DNA of 64,000 bases, taken from positions 1-64,000 of the forward strand of contig MDVS01000033.1 in NCBI GenBank assembly GCA_001940645.1, in the 5' to 3' direction. The position numbers and the translations under genes are program-made. The stretch is from Candidatus Heimdallarchaeota archaeon LC_3 (lineage in GTDB: Archaea > Asgardarchaeota > Heimdallarchaeia > Hodarchaeales > LC-3). The notes below the pieces were generated by a model. That model was not told the DNA's origin. It saw only the letters and a program-made list of their open reading frames with translations, and did no database searches. Positions 33,169 through 42,173 of the stretch are shown here, piece by piece (position 1 is the stretch's first letter; every line of letters starts with the position of its first letter).

Positions 33169-34383
33169 TTAAGAGAAGTCTCTTGGTTTAGGTTTTGGTG
33201 GTAACTCTTTAAATTGTGAGAATTTTGATTTTTTTTCTGGAAATTTATATTGAACTTGAATATTTTCGAGATGGAGCCTTAATTCTTCTTCTAACATTGA
33301 TAAACTCTTTCGATTGTTATTATTGATAAAAAATGATTTAGAAAATTCACATAATGGAAGAATCTTGGAACCGAGTTGAAAAATTTCTTTTGAAGCCTGT
33401 TCCTCATTTATAGACAAGAAAGAATACCTTTTAAAAACATCAAGGATTCGTGTAAAATCAAACAATTCTATTGGAAAGTTAATTTCAACAATATCAGGTT
33501 TTTTGGTTTGTTTCTCCCATTGACTACCTGATTCTAGTACCGAACCGCGATAATTCGACAAAAACAAATCTATTTGTTCCGGTATTTGCACTTTTGAATA
33601 ACGATTTTTATATTCAGGCAGCGATATCCAAGATTGAAGAAGTTCACAATATCCAAAGAGAAGTGACCGAATTAAAATTCGGATATTTGATTTTGTAAGT
33701 CCCTCAATGGGGTTTATCATTAATAATTCTTCAATTGAATTAATAAATATTTGCTCAAGATGAGAAAAAGAAATATAGTGATTATTTACCTTGTGTATTA
33801 CCCATTCCATCTTTTTAAGGGATCGGTTGTAAAAATGAATTCTAGCGTTGCTTTTTAATTTATTTAGACTTTTCACAAGCTGTCTAGCAATTACATCAAT
33901 CATTTCGTCATTAACTAATTTTTCAAGTAAATCCAATTTTGTTATAACAACTGTTGATGGAATACAAGAAATTTTAGTTTCATTCAAGATACTTTGAGCT
34001 TGTAAAAAAGCAATTTTTGAAAAATTCCATGAAATCGCATCTATAAATATTAAAAACGAATTATAATTTTCTCCAGATTTTGCTACATAATTACGAATCT
34101 GTTGATAGCTATTTTGTCCAGGATTATCAACAATAATTAGTTTTTGATCAGAAAATTTCCAACTAATAGTAAAAGGAACGGTTGAAGCAGTTCCTGTGAA
34201 TTCTTCATCTTCATTCCAAGTAAATATAATTTTCTTACTGGCCAGATTAATTAAGGATTTAATTGTTCTTGTTTTACCAGATGTGTGGTTACCTAAAACT
34301 CCAATTTTCCCAGAATAGATATTTTTCAAGTTTTCTGATTTAATATTGTTCAATTGATTTTTTGAAGATGAATTATTTATCAT
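33169..34383 (-). CDS. P-loop small-GTPase-like protein with long C-terminal extension
   Basis: This 404-residue protein has a GTPase domain in residues 24-200. G1 is GNHTSGKT (31-38), G3 is DNPGQ (86-90) and G4 is TKLD (148-151). Like Ras/Rab-type proteins it keeps a Gln right after the G3 Gly, and Thr63, Thr65 and Thr68 in the switch I region (FTGTASTVPFTI) could serve as G2. The 200 residues after the GTPase part are helical and mostly polar, with no motif I recognise, ending in a Pro/Lys-rich tail (FKELPPKPKPRDFS). MglA, Arf-like and other Asgard GTPases are alternatives. It stands between alba and the large ABC locus, minus strand. Confidence 0.75.
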   Translation of the reverse strand: MINNSSSKNQLNNIKSENLKNIYSGKIGVLGNHTSGKTRTIKSLINLASKKIIFTWNEDEEFTGTASTVPFTISWKFSDQKLIIVDNPGQNSYQQIRNYVAKSGENYNSFLIFIDAISWNFSKIAFLQAQSILNETKISCIPSTVVITKLDLLEKLVNDEMIDVIARQLVKSLNKLKSNARIHFYNRSLKKMEWVIHKVNNHYISFSHLEQIFINSIEELLMINPIEGLTKSNIRILIRSLLFGYCELLQSWISLPEYKNRYSKVQIPEQIDLFLSNYRGSVLESGSQWEKQTKKPDIVEINFPIELFDFTRILDVFKRYSFLSINEEQASKEIFQLGSKILPLCEFSKSFFINNNNRKSLSMLEEELRLHLENIQVQYKFPEKKSKFSQFKELPPKPKPRDFS

Positions 34384-34484
34384 TTAAGTTCGTGTTCCAC
34401 TAAATAAGAAAAAAAAAATGATTGAGAGCTATTATGTTTTATTAATGCAATTTTCTCAATTTTTGATTTATTTTTTGATTTATT

Positions 34485-37130
34485 TTATTTTGGCAAATTG
34501 GTTTTAAATTTTAATTTATTATAAAATTTTGATTCTAAACTTACAATAAATAATAAATAAATAATTATTCCAATTATAATTAAGAAAATCGCAATTAATG
34601 ATGTTGAAGAAATTGTAACAGTAGTCGGTAATATTGAAGATGGTAAATACGGTGCTAAACTAAATATGGTTGTTAAATATCCTCCTAATATTCCAAAAGT
34701 CGTTACTACTAACATAAATATTGAAAATATAATTATAAAGTATATCAGATAATCTTTTGGAGTGAAAAAGTTTCTTTTCAATATTTTGTAAATTTCTTTT
34801 TCTTCTTTATTGTCAATATTGTTATAAGATGAAACTAAGAATAGTATGGAAACTAATAATCCACCGATATATATAACAATTAATGATTGGCTAATTAAGC
34901 TTAATAAACTGTATGTAGATATAATGAATGGGGTATCAGGAACTAAATCCTCAACTACAGTTATTTTGTTAACTAGACTTGGATTTATATTTATGATATC
35001 AGATTCTATACTATCAGCAAGTGCATTTTTATCAGCATTAGGTGTTGTTTTCACTAAATAATAATCAGTTGGATTTTTTCTAGTAATGTCAATTTCTCTT
35101 ACAAATGGATTTCTTACAAGCTCCAAACTAACAATTGCTTTTGGTCGATCAATATTTGGAAAAATATTAGATACAAAAAATTGATAAATTCCAGCAATTT
35201 CCAAATTCAATCTCCCTCCTTGACATCGTTGATCACGACAATTTATGGTTATTATATCTCCAACTTGTTTATTTAATTGTGCAGCAGTAAAATTATCGAT
35301 AATAATTGTGTCAGGGTTTATGTGCATCTTTTTGACAATTTCTTCAGCTGAACCCGATTCAATGAAGAAATCATCGCGAATGAGAGAGAAGTCATTATAA
35401 AGTCTGTAAAGATCCATTGCTAAAATATGTGTTAAATCAAATGCTACAATTTCGTAATAAATATTCATATAATTTCTTGCAACACTTAATACTTCATTTC
35501 GTGCTTCACCGTTAGAAAAATAGATTGTATTAATAATTTCGTCACTTGTAAATGAATTAATGTTGTATTCCTTACCCCAATTATCTGCATACCAGATTTG
35601 AATTCTATTATTAGCTTCAATACCAGATATTTTTAATATATTACCATTTTCAAGTATTGTAGTTGATTCATTATAATTTTGAGCAGATTGACTGTCAAGA
35701 TCAATTCCTATATCAAATTCAGAATGTTTCCAGACACCTAGTAATCTTTCTACAGGAGGAAGATTACCAATTTTCAAATTAATTTCATTATTTGAATCTA
35801 AAATAATTGGCAATATTTCAGTTTTTGGTGGATTAATATCTCTAGAAGTCCTCTTATCTAAATCAATGAAAATATCTCCTCCATTTTGAAAATATAGCTC
35901 ATCTGTTTGCATTTGAGATATTGTATCAGTTGTAGAAGCTGCGAAAACCGTAATGGTTACAGTTAACACGAAGATGAAAACACTTTTTAAATATCTTTTA
36001 TATATGATTGAGAAAGATCTCATAAAGACTTCTAATTTAAGATTGAAAGTACTAAGTAAATTCAAAGAGAATATTGAAAATAAAAATAACAATAAAATCG
36101 TTAATAAAATAAAAAATAATAATGGATCAATAACCCAATCAATAAAATTGGAAAGAATAAAAATAAAAATAAAAACAATGAGAAAAATGATTAAATTATT
36201 CCGAATAAAAAGTAATTTCCTTTTACTATTAAATTTTTCTGTCCAAGAGTTCCAAATTATTATAACAAATAAAATTAGGGAAACTAAATAAATAGAACTA
36301 CCCAATAGTGATAATGAGTATAAAAATGGTATATTTTGAATAGATATACCAAGTTCAGTCATATTAGCAGTTCCTAATATTAAAAATAGGGAAAATGATA
36401 ATGTTCCAATAAGAAGTTTAGGATTTTTATTTAAAGAGGAAACAATATTATTATTTTTTATATAATTACTCCCATTTTTCTTACTAGAAACCAATATAGC
36501 AAAGCTAAAAAGGAACACTAATATACCAGCAAAAGAGGAAACAAATACTAACCAATTAAATCCTGATTCTACAATAGTGTTAAAAGTAAAGAAATCTTCG
36601 TATATAAATTGAAAAAGAAACAATTTATTCAAAGCAAGTGAATTTATTAGTAGTACAACTATTATGGATACTAATATTGACATTACTGTCGACATAAACA
36701 ATAAAACGGTAATTCGAAAAAAATGGGTCTCTTGATTTTGTAATCCTCGTCTTTCGAGGATAACGTTATCGGATTTCATATCTCTCCAAAAAGATGACAA
36801 AGTAAAGATTAAAATCGCTGAAGAGAACATAAAAAATGGTAGAAAAACTGCTAAAAATTCACCGTGATCAAAAATTACTTCAATATAATTTTGGAATAAC
36901 TGCAGATAAAGGGTGATAAATGACAAGACATTTCCTTTAACGAGTTCATCCATATATTGTTCTATTATATTTATATTGGACGTTTCCACTAAATATTGTT
37001 CTATAAGCTGGATAGGATAAAATAATATTAAAAATGTAATAATCTGATAAAAAATAATCTTTGTATTAAAAAATGGTTTCATTGATAAGTCTGAAGGCGT
37101 AATATCAGCTTTGAAATACTCGCTTGTCAC
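34485..37130 (-). CDS. Large FtsX-type ABC permease
   Basis: This is an 881-residue permease with many hydrophobic helices. It consists of an N-terminal block of about ten helices (residues 25-400), a periplasm-type extracellular domain (about 405-720) and a C-terminal FtsX bundle of three helices (about 730-880). The extracellular domain includes strand-rich MacB-like sequence (VNKITVVEDLVPDTPF, IIINPDTIIIDNFTAAQLNK). FtsX-type permeases work with LolD/MacB ATPases and move lipids, lipoproteins or peptides through mechanotransmission. It lies 58 bp downstream of the ATPase gene on one strand, and the third gene is another permease, so a heteromeric exporter is likely. No clear signal peptide. 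Confidence 0.8.
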   Translation of the reverse strand: MTSEYFKADITPSDLSMKPFFNTKIIFYQIITFLILFYPIQLIEQYLVETSNINIIEQYMDELVKGNVLSFITLYLQLFQNYIEVIFDHGEFLAVFLPFFMFSSAILIFTLSSFWRDMKSDNVILERRGLQNQETHFFRITVLLFMSTVMSILVSIIVVLLINSLALNKLFLFQFIYEDFFTFNTIVESGFNWLVFVSSFAGILVFLFSFAILVSSKKNGSNYIKNNNIVSSLNKNPKLLIGTLSFSLFLILGTANMTELGISIQNIPFLYSLSLLGSSIYLVSLILFVIIIWNSWTEKFNSKRKLLFIRNNLIIFLIVFIFIFILSNFIDWVIDPLLFFILLTILLLFLFSIFSLNLLSTFNLKLEVFMRSFSIIYKRYLKSVFIFVLTVTITVFAASTTDTISQMQTDELYFQNGGDIFIDLDKRTSRDINPPKTEILPIILDSNNEINLKIGNLPPVERLLGVWKHSEFDIGIDLDSQSAQNYNESTTILENGNILKISGIEANNRIQIWYADNWGKEYNINSFTSDEIINTIYFSNGEARNEVLSVARNYMNIYYEIVAFDLTHILAMDLYRLYNDFSLIRDDFFIESGSAEEIVKKMHINPDTIIIDNFTAAQLNKQVGDIITINCRDQRCQGGRLNLEIAGIYQFFVSNIFPNIDRPKAIVSLELVRNPFVREIDITRKNPTDYYLVKTTPNADKNALADSIESDIININPSLVNKITVVEDLVPDTPFIISTYSLLSLISQSLIVIYIGGLLVSILFLVSSYNNIDNKEEKEIYKILKRNFFTPKDYLIYFIIIFSIFMLVVTTFGILGGYLTTIFSLAPYLPSSILPTTVTISSTSLIAIFLIIIGIIIYLLFIVSLESKFYNKLKFKTNLPK

Positions 37131-37188
37131 TCAATTATAACCTCAAATTATCTCATTAGGAATCTTTAAAATAGTTTTTATTTATTAC

Positions 37189-38034
37189 TTATGATTCAGT
37201 TATTAATTTAATTTCGCCATCGCGAGTTTGAATCACTCTTACACGCTTATTTGCAAAAGTTGTTCTTAATTCTTCTGGAATAGTTAATCGTCCATCTTGA
37301 TCAATATCTATGTATTCGACACCTGATTTAAGAGATTGTTTTAAAATCACGCCATCTTTAATAGTTAATTGTCGTTTACATTGTTTTGCAACTGAAGGAT
37401 TATGAGTGACAATTAACATTGTTTTATTATATTTTTCATTCAACATTTTTAGCATTTCGATAATTTTTTGAGATGTTTCTGAATCTAATTCTCCAGTGGG
37501 TTCATCAGCTAATACAATTTGTGGATCATTTGCGAGAGCTATAGCGATGCTAGCTCGTTGTAATTCTCCGCCTGAAATTTGAAATACTCGGTGATTAGCT
37601 CTATGAAATATGCCAACATCATCTAATAATTTCTTTGCACGATCATAAACTTCATTTCTTTTAAATTTCTTCGCGGCTAGCATTGTAATTCGTACATTAT
37701 CTATAATATTTAGGTCAGGTAACATATTTGCTATTTGCCAAACAAATCCTACTTTTTCTCTTCGATATTTTGCTAATTTCGAATCAGATAGAGTAGATAT
37801 TTCCTCTTGATCGACTTTTATTGTACCTGCTGATGGAACACTTATTCCCCCTATAAGATTTAATAACGTGGATTTTCCTGATCCAGATGAGCCTACTATT
37901 GCTAGAATATCCCCTTCATTAACAGTAAGATTAATTCCTCTAAGAGCTGTAACTTCTATATGCCCTTTTCGATAAATCTTTATCAAATTTTTAATATCGA
38001 TAATGTATTGAGTTTCTTTATTCATTTTTTTCAC
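37189..38034 (-). CDS. LolD/MacB-type ABC ATPase with C-terminal AbrB-like domain
   Basis: This 281-residue ATPase has Walker A GSSGSGKS (48-55), Q-loop VGFVWQ, signature QISGGELQRASIAIAL and Walker B IVLADEPTGELDSET, followed by the H-loop LMLIVTHNPS; it matches the LolD/MacB/FtsE group. That domain normally ends near residue 225. Here a further 48 residues read VEYIDIDQDGRLTIPEELR, then VRVIQTRDGEIKLITES, which fits the SpoVT/AbrB-type swapped-hairpin fold used by DNA-binding regulators. The domain may bind DNA, make a dimer or only cap the ATPase. The gene sits between the 993- and the 881-residue permease genes, all minus strand, in one operon. Confidence 0.88.
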   Translation of the reverse strand: MKKMNKETQYIIDIKNLIKIYRKGHIEVTALRGINLTVNEGDILAIVGSSGSGKSTLLNLIGGISVPSAGTIKVDQEEISTLSDSKLAKYRREKVGFVWQIANMLPDLNIIDNVRITMLAAKKFKRNEVYDRAKKLLDDVGIFHRANHRVFQISGGELQRASIAIALANDPQIVLADEPTGELDSETSQKIIEMLKMLNEKYNKTMLIVTHNPSVAKQCKRQLTIKDGVILKQSLKSGVEYIDIDQDGRLTIPEELRTTFANKRVRVIQTRDGEIKLITES

Positions 38035-38048
38035 TTAATAAGTTTTAA

Positions 38049-41030
38049 TTATATATGTCGCATTAGTTCAGTAATTTTAAAGCTGAATGTTTTCGATCCT
38101 GCTAGCAAAGATCCAATAATAGCACTCACAATGGCAAATAATAATTGCAAAACTATTAAGTCTATTGGAAAATGACTTATCTTAACGATACTAAATGTAG
38201 GTAACAGGCTGTTTAAAACCACTCCACTAAAAAATCCAATAATTGTACCTGTGAATCCTGCAACTAAAATTGTGATAATACCTTCTAATAATATTAAATT
38301 AACTACTGAAAATCCACCTAAACCTAAGGCTTTAAGCACAGAAATATCTTTAGCATTTTCAGTAACTTTAAGTTCAAAAACTAAGAAAAATCCAATGAAA
38401 ACAATAAGTGATGCATAATAGAAATTCAGTCTGAGAATTTTGATTAATGATTCGAATTGTCTACCCTCATCGCTGTCTTCTCCAAAATAAACATCAGAGC
38501 TTGTGATTGATCCTAAGCTAAATCCATGGCCACCTGGATTTAATTTAGCTTTTCTGAACATTAGCTTTGGATTAAATTCATTCGTATTTGTTTTGATCAG
38601 ATAAGTAGATACTGGCTTGGAATTTGAAATAGAAAATTCATCTGATATGGATTGGGTACTACTTATGACAAATCTTTCATCTCTTGAATCTAGTCCTGGT
38701 GAGAAATATCTTGCAATGCCAATAATCGTTTTTGTTCCGTTATAGATATTTGTTCTTCCAGCAACAAAACTAACAATATCACCAACTGCTAAGTTTTTTT
38801 CTTTGGCTGACTGCTCATCGATAATAACACTGATATTTGGATTAAGCTTAAATTGATTAAATATTTCTTCCCCACTGACTTCCCCAAGAAAGAAATCATT
38901 TCGCCAAAATGCTGTACTCGGATATGATTCAACATCGATAAATATTGCTGAAATAGGGGTTTCTTTGAAATATACTACATCTTGTCTAATTCTATCCGGG
39001 GTATAAATAGAAATATCTCTTCCCTCAGGTATAAAAAATGCTCTAGTATCAATATAAATTCCTGTAACATAATCAATTTCTGGAAATTCATCCTTATTTA
39101 AAAGATATAGTTCATTTTCGTATGGATTAACTCGTTCAAATGCTGGTCTTATATCTATTCGTAAATCCGAACCAACTTCGTATCGCGCGCTTTCATAGAA
39201 ATAAATATTTGATGTTTCTATTGCAATGGATGACATAATTGCTAAGGCTATTGTTAAAGTTAATACAATAAATGGAGCTGAAACTCTTTTTGATTTTCTA
39301 ATTAGTTCTCTACTTACTATGAAAAATTGTGTTGATTTTTGTCCCAAATTGAATTTACTGTGTAACATATAAGGAAAATATCCAGCAATTCTGTTCATAA
39401 GTCCTAAACTTCCTAAAAATAATGAAAGTAAACTTAGGATTCCAAGAAGTATTATGAAAAAATGTTGAGTAATCTCTTGTGGCAATCCAATTATTCCGGT
39501 AATTATTACTAAAGATATGAAAATGAATATTAATGGGGTTCTAAATTCTCTTAATGATATGTGAGATCCATAATCTTCATTTTCTTCCTCTCGAAGCATT
39601 TCATCAATTTCCAAGGCTAAAATTCTCCTTATGGAGGTATATGAACTTAGAAACATTATCAAAAAGGAAAAAACAATCGAAATCATTAAAGTAAATGGAC
39701 TAATTATAGTAAGATCAAAATTATAAACAGAAAAATCAAATTCGAGGAGTCCTACTGATGTTTCGATAACAGAATTAACAATAAATCCAATAAAGATTCC
39801 AAAAATGCTTCCGAAAAAGCTGATTACACTAAGTTCTAATCCAAGCATTACTAAAACTTGTTTATCTGTCATCCCTCTAGATTTCAGTCCCGAAAATTCC
39901 TTGAACCTTGATTTATAGGTATGAGCCATAGCAAAGTCGAGGAGATACCAACCTAAGAATATTATTGGAAAACTTAAAAATGAAAATGTAGCTCTAGCAA
40001 AAAATATCCATGATATATATGAATTAAGAGTATTTTCAAACTCAGAATTAATTAAAATAAAATTTGGATCAGAACTAAAGTAATTGTTTAAATCTCTTCG
40101 AAGAAGTCTGATTTCTTGTAATGAGCTATCTGGATTATACCGATCAATGAAATCATCTTCAATTCTAATTCCTAACCAATTAGTAAAAACAATACAATCC
40201 TGAGTAAGACAAACCGATCCAAATTGAACTATTAAACCATTTCCAGTAGTAGGATTATAATAAAAATCAGGAATGACATCTGTGGAAGTAAAAATAAGAC
40301 CTGTAAGCAAAATTGTTTCCCAGTTGGGTCCTTGTGATTGTAAATCTAATAAAACAGGACTATCATCACTCAATATACCTGTAATAGTTAAAGTTTCAGT
40401 GAAATTTGTTCCTTTAGTCAATTGCTCAAAACTCGGACCAATTAATGATCCAAAAACCGCAAAAGAAGAATACCACCAATCAAAAATATGGAATGGTTGA
40501 TTTAAAGATAAATTTGGAAATCCATTGGGGGAAGTTTTTAGAGATTCGAAAAGTGTTTTTGTTATTACAGCTTTTCCTGGCCCAACATCAAATTTTCCTT
40601 CTTCCATTATTATTCCGCCTTTATAAAACTCACCAAAGTTTTCACTAACTGAAAAAATATCATATATATCTCCAGGAGGATTATAATTAGAATTGTTATT
40701 CCATTCTGGACTATTTTGATCACTAAATCCAACTACAAACCATTTATAACCGTAAGTAATATTCTGAATAAAAGGAAAGGTTCCATTATCTTTTTTTTCC
40801 ATTAAAAAATCTGTTACATTTTCTGGAAAATGCCTACCAGTTTCAACAAAGTAATCTAATGTCCTATTTGGATCATCCAAGTATTTAGATAAAGTTTCAA
40901 TTGATTGATTATCAACGTGAAGGGAAACACCTGAAACAAGTGCCACAGCCAAAGTTAAACCGATTAGGATTGTAATAAACCTATTTCTGTTTTGAAACAG
41001 CTTTTTTAGTTGTAATCGTTGAAGATCCAT
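38049..41030 (-). CDS. Large FtsX/MacB-type ABC permease (two-domain)
   Basis: This 993-residue permease starts with a cytoplasmic stretch and helix (FITILIGLTLAVALVSGVSL) typical of FtsX/MacB N-termini. It holds a large extracellular domain (about 40-330), a first FtsX helix bundle (340-580), a second extracellular domain (about 600-820), and a last bundle with LKALGLGGFSVVNLILLEGI, the family's characteristic block. The layout 1+3 helices repeated twice corresponds to a duplicated FtsX permease. With the ATPase and the 881-residue permease 15 bp to 3.6 kb away it probably forms an exporter with two unlike permeases. Substrate unknown. Confidence 0.82.
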   Translation of the reverse strand: MDLQRLQLKKLFQNRNRFITILIGLTLAVALVSGVSLHVDNQSIETLSKYLDDPNRTLDYFVETGRHFPENVTDFLMEKKDNGTFPFIQNITYGYKWFVVGFSDQNSPEWNNNSNYNPPGDIYDIFSVSENFGEFYKGGIIMEEGKFDVGPGKAVITKTLFESLKTSPNGFPNLSLNQPFHIFDWWYSSFAVFGSLIGPSFEQLTKGTNFTETLTITGILSDDSPVLLDLQSQGPNWETILLTGLIFTSTDVIPDFYYNPTTGNGLIVQFGSVCLTQDCIVFTNWLGIRIEDDFIDRYNPDSSLQEIRLLRRDLNNYFSSDPNFILINSEFENTLNSYISWIFFARATFSFLSFPIIFLGWYLLDFAMAHTYKSRFKEFSGLKSRGMTDKQVLVMLGLELSVISFFGSIFGIFIGFIVNSVIETSVGLLEFDFSVYNFDLTIISPFTLMISIVFSFLIMFLSSYTSIRRILALEIDEMLREEENEDYGSHISLREFRTPLIFIFISLVIITGIIGLPQEITQHFFIILLGILSLLSLFLGSLGLMNRIAGYFPYMLHSKFNLGQKSTQFFIVSRELIRKSKRVSAPFIVLTLTIALAIMSSIAIETSNIYFYESARYEVGSDLRIDIRPAFERVNPYENELYLLNKDEFPEIDYVTGIYIDTRAFFIPEGRDISIYTPDRIRQDVVYFKETPISAIFIDVESYPSTAFWRNDFFLGEVSGEEIFNQFKLNPNISVIIDEQSAKEKNLAVGDIVSFVAGRTNIYNGTKTIIGIARYFSPGLDSRDERFVISSTQSISDEFSISNSKPVSTYLIKTNTNEFNPKLMFRKAKLNPGGHGFSLGSITSSDVYFGEDSDEGRQFESLIKILRLNFYYASLIVFIGFFLVFELKVTENAKDISVLKALGLGGFSVVNLILLEGIITILVAGFTGTIIGFFSGVVLNSLLPTFSIVKISHFPIDLIVLQLLFAIVSAIIGSLLAGSKTFSFKITELMRHI

Positions 41031-41237
41031 TAAACATAACCACCCTTCGGTGAAATAGATTTAAATTTATGTATGAATTTGATGAAACTAACAATTTTAC
41101 TAATATTTTGATTTCTCTTTTAAAGAAATTAGTTGATGAAAAGAGGAAAAAAAAAAAGATTAATATTCATAAAAAAAAATAAGCACAATATTCCTTGGTT
41201 ATCTAACTATATCTTACTGGTTAAGAAGTAGAGATAA

Positions 41238-42173
41238 ATGATTAAACAAATTATTATCAGAAATGATTCTTCTAAAGGATATCGGATTACTCATAATAAT
41301 TCCGGTTTTGATGAAAACCAACTTTCTGACGATCTTATGTTAAGTTTAATTCCAAGATCTGCAAATAAGAAAAAAATTACTTATTTTTATAAAGAAACTC
41401 TTGAATCGGAAATATTAATTAAATATGTAACAGAAAATAGCTTGGATGAATATGATAGACCCATTGCTAAAAGCAACTGTTTTTTTATCTCTGAAGATTT
41501 ATTTAATGAAAAAGGACTATTATATTTTGTTAGTCCATTATTATTAGGAACTTTAGACACCTCTTCTGATGAATTTTTCAATTTGGAAGATGTTTGTTCA
41601 AAAATTCCGATCAGAATATCTTTTGCTCTTAAAATACTTCTTCATGCTGTGCTATTATATGAACAAGTTTTTATTTATACCCCGACAGCTGATCAAAGCT
41701 ATGTTAATCAACTTACTCAGTTAATAGCTAGTATTGAGGAATTTTTACCTAAAGAAATCTCAAGAACATTGCGTATGAAAAGTTACGTAACTAAAAGCCA
41801 ATTTAATGAAGTTAATTTAGGAATCACAAGTGATCCAGAAATATTAAATCCGTTAAAAGAAGAAAATTTTTCTAGAATTGTCTTTAAATCAGAAAACAAT
41901 CCTTATATATTAGAAACTGATAAATCAATCCCAATTAGCCCAATAATCGACGAAATTATTGATGTTGTTCTAAATCCTTCAGAAAATAGTGAAGAGCAAT
42001 TACAATTTCTCTTTCGTTTAATTTTCTCTGAAGAGAAAAAGTTTGATCCTAGGATCAATCAAGACTTTAAAGAAAGGATATTAGCTAGATTCAACGTTAA
42101 GAAAACAAAGAAAACGTTAAGAAAACAATTATTGAAGAATCTTTCAAGGAGCACCCCAAAATCGCTGACCTGA
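41238..42173 (+). CDS. Hypothetical soluble protein
   Basis: This 311-residue protein starts at ATG 41238 and contains no membrane segment. The N-terminal 120 residues are strand-rich with RPIAKSNCFFISEDLF, reminiscent of the GTPase-associated N-terminal domains in large prokaryotic conflict systems (a D-x-R-P block), but the similarity is weak. The middle is helical (RISFALKILLHAVLLYEQVF). The C-terminal 25 residues are almost all Lys, Arg, Leu, Thr and Asn and overlap the end of the aIF5B gene by 30 bp on the opposite strand. A 16-bp direct repeat at 42093 and 42113 lies inside this tail. No function is proposed. Confidence 0.6.
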   Translation: MIKQIIIRNDSSKGYRITHNNSGFDENQLSDDLMLSLIPRSANKKKITYFYKETLESEILIKYVTENSLDEYDRPIAKSNCFFISEDLFNEKGLLYFVSPLLLGTLDTSSDEFFNLEDVCSKIPIRISFALKILLHAVLLYEQVFIYTPTADQSYVNQLTQLIASIEEFLPKEISRTLRMKSYVTKSQFNEVNLGITSDPEILNPLKEENFSRIVFKSENNPYILETDKSIPISPIIDEIIDVVLNPSENSEEQLQFLFRLIFSEEKKFDPRINQDFKERILARFNVKKTKKTLRKQLLKNLSRSTPKSLT

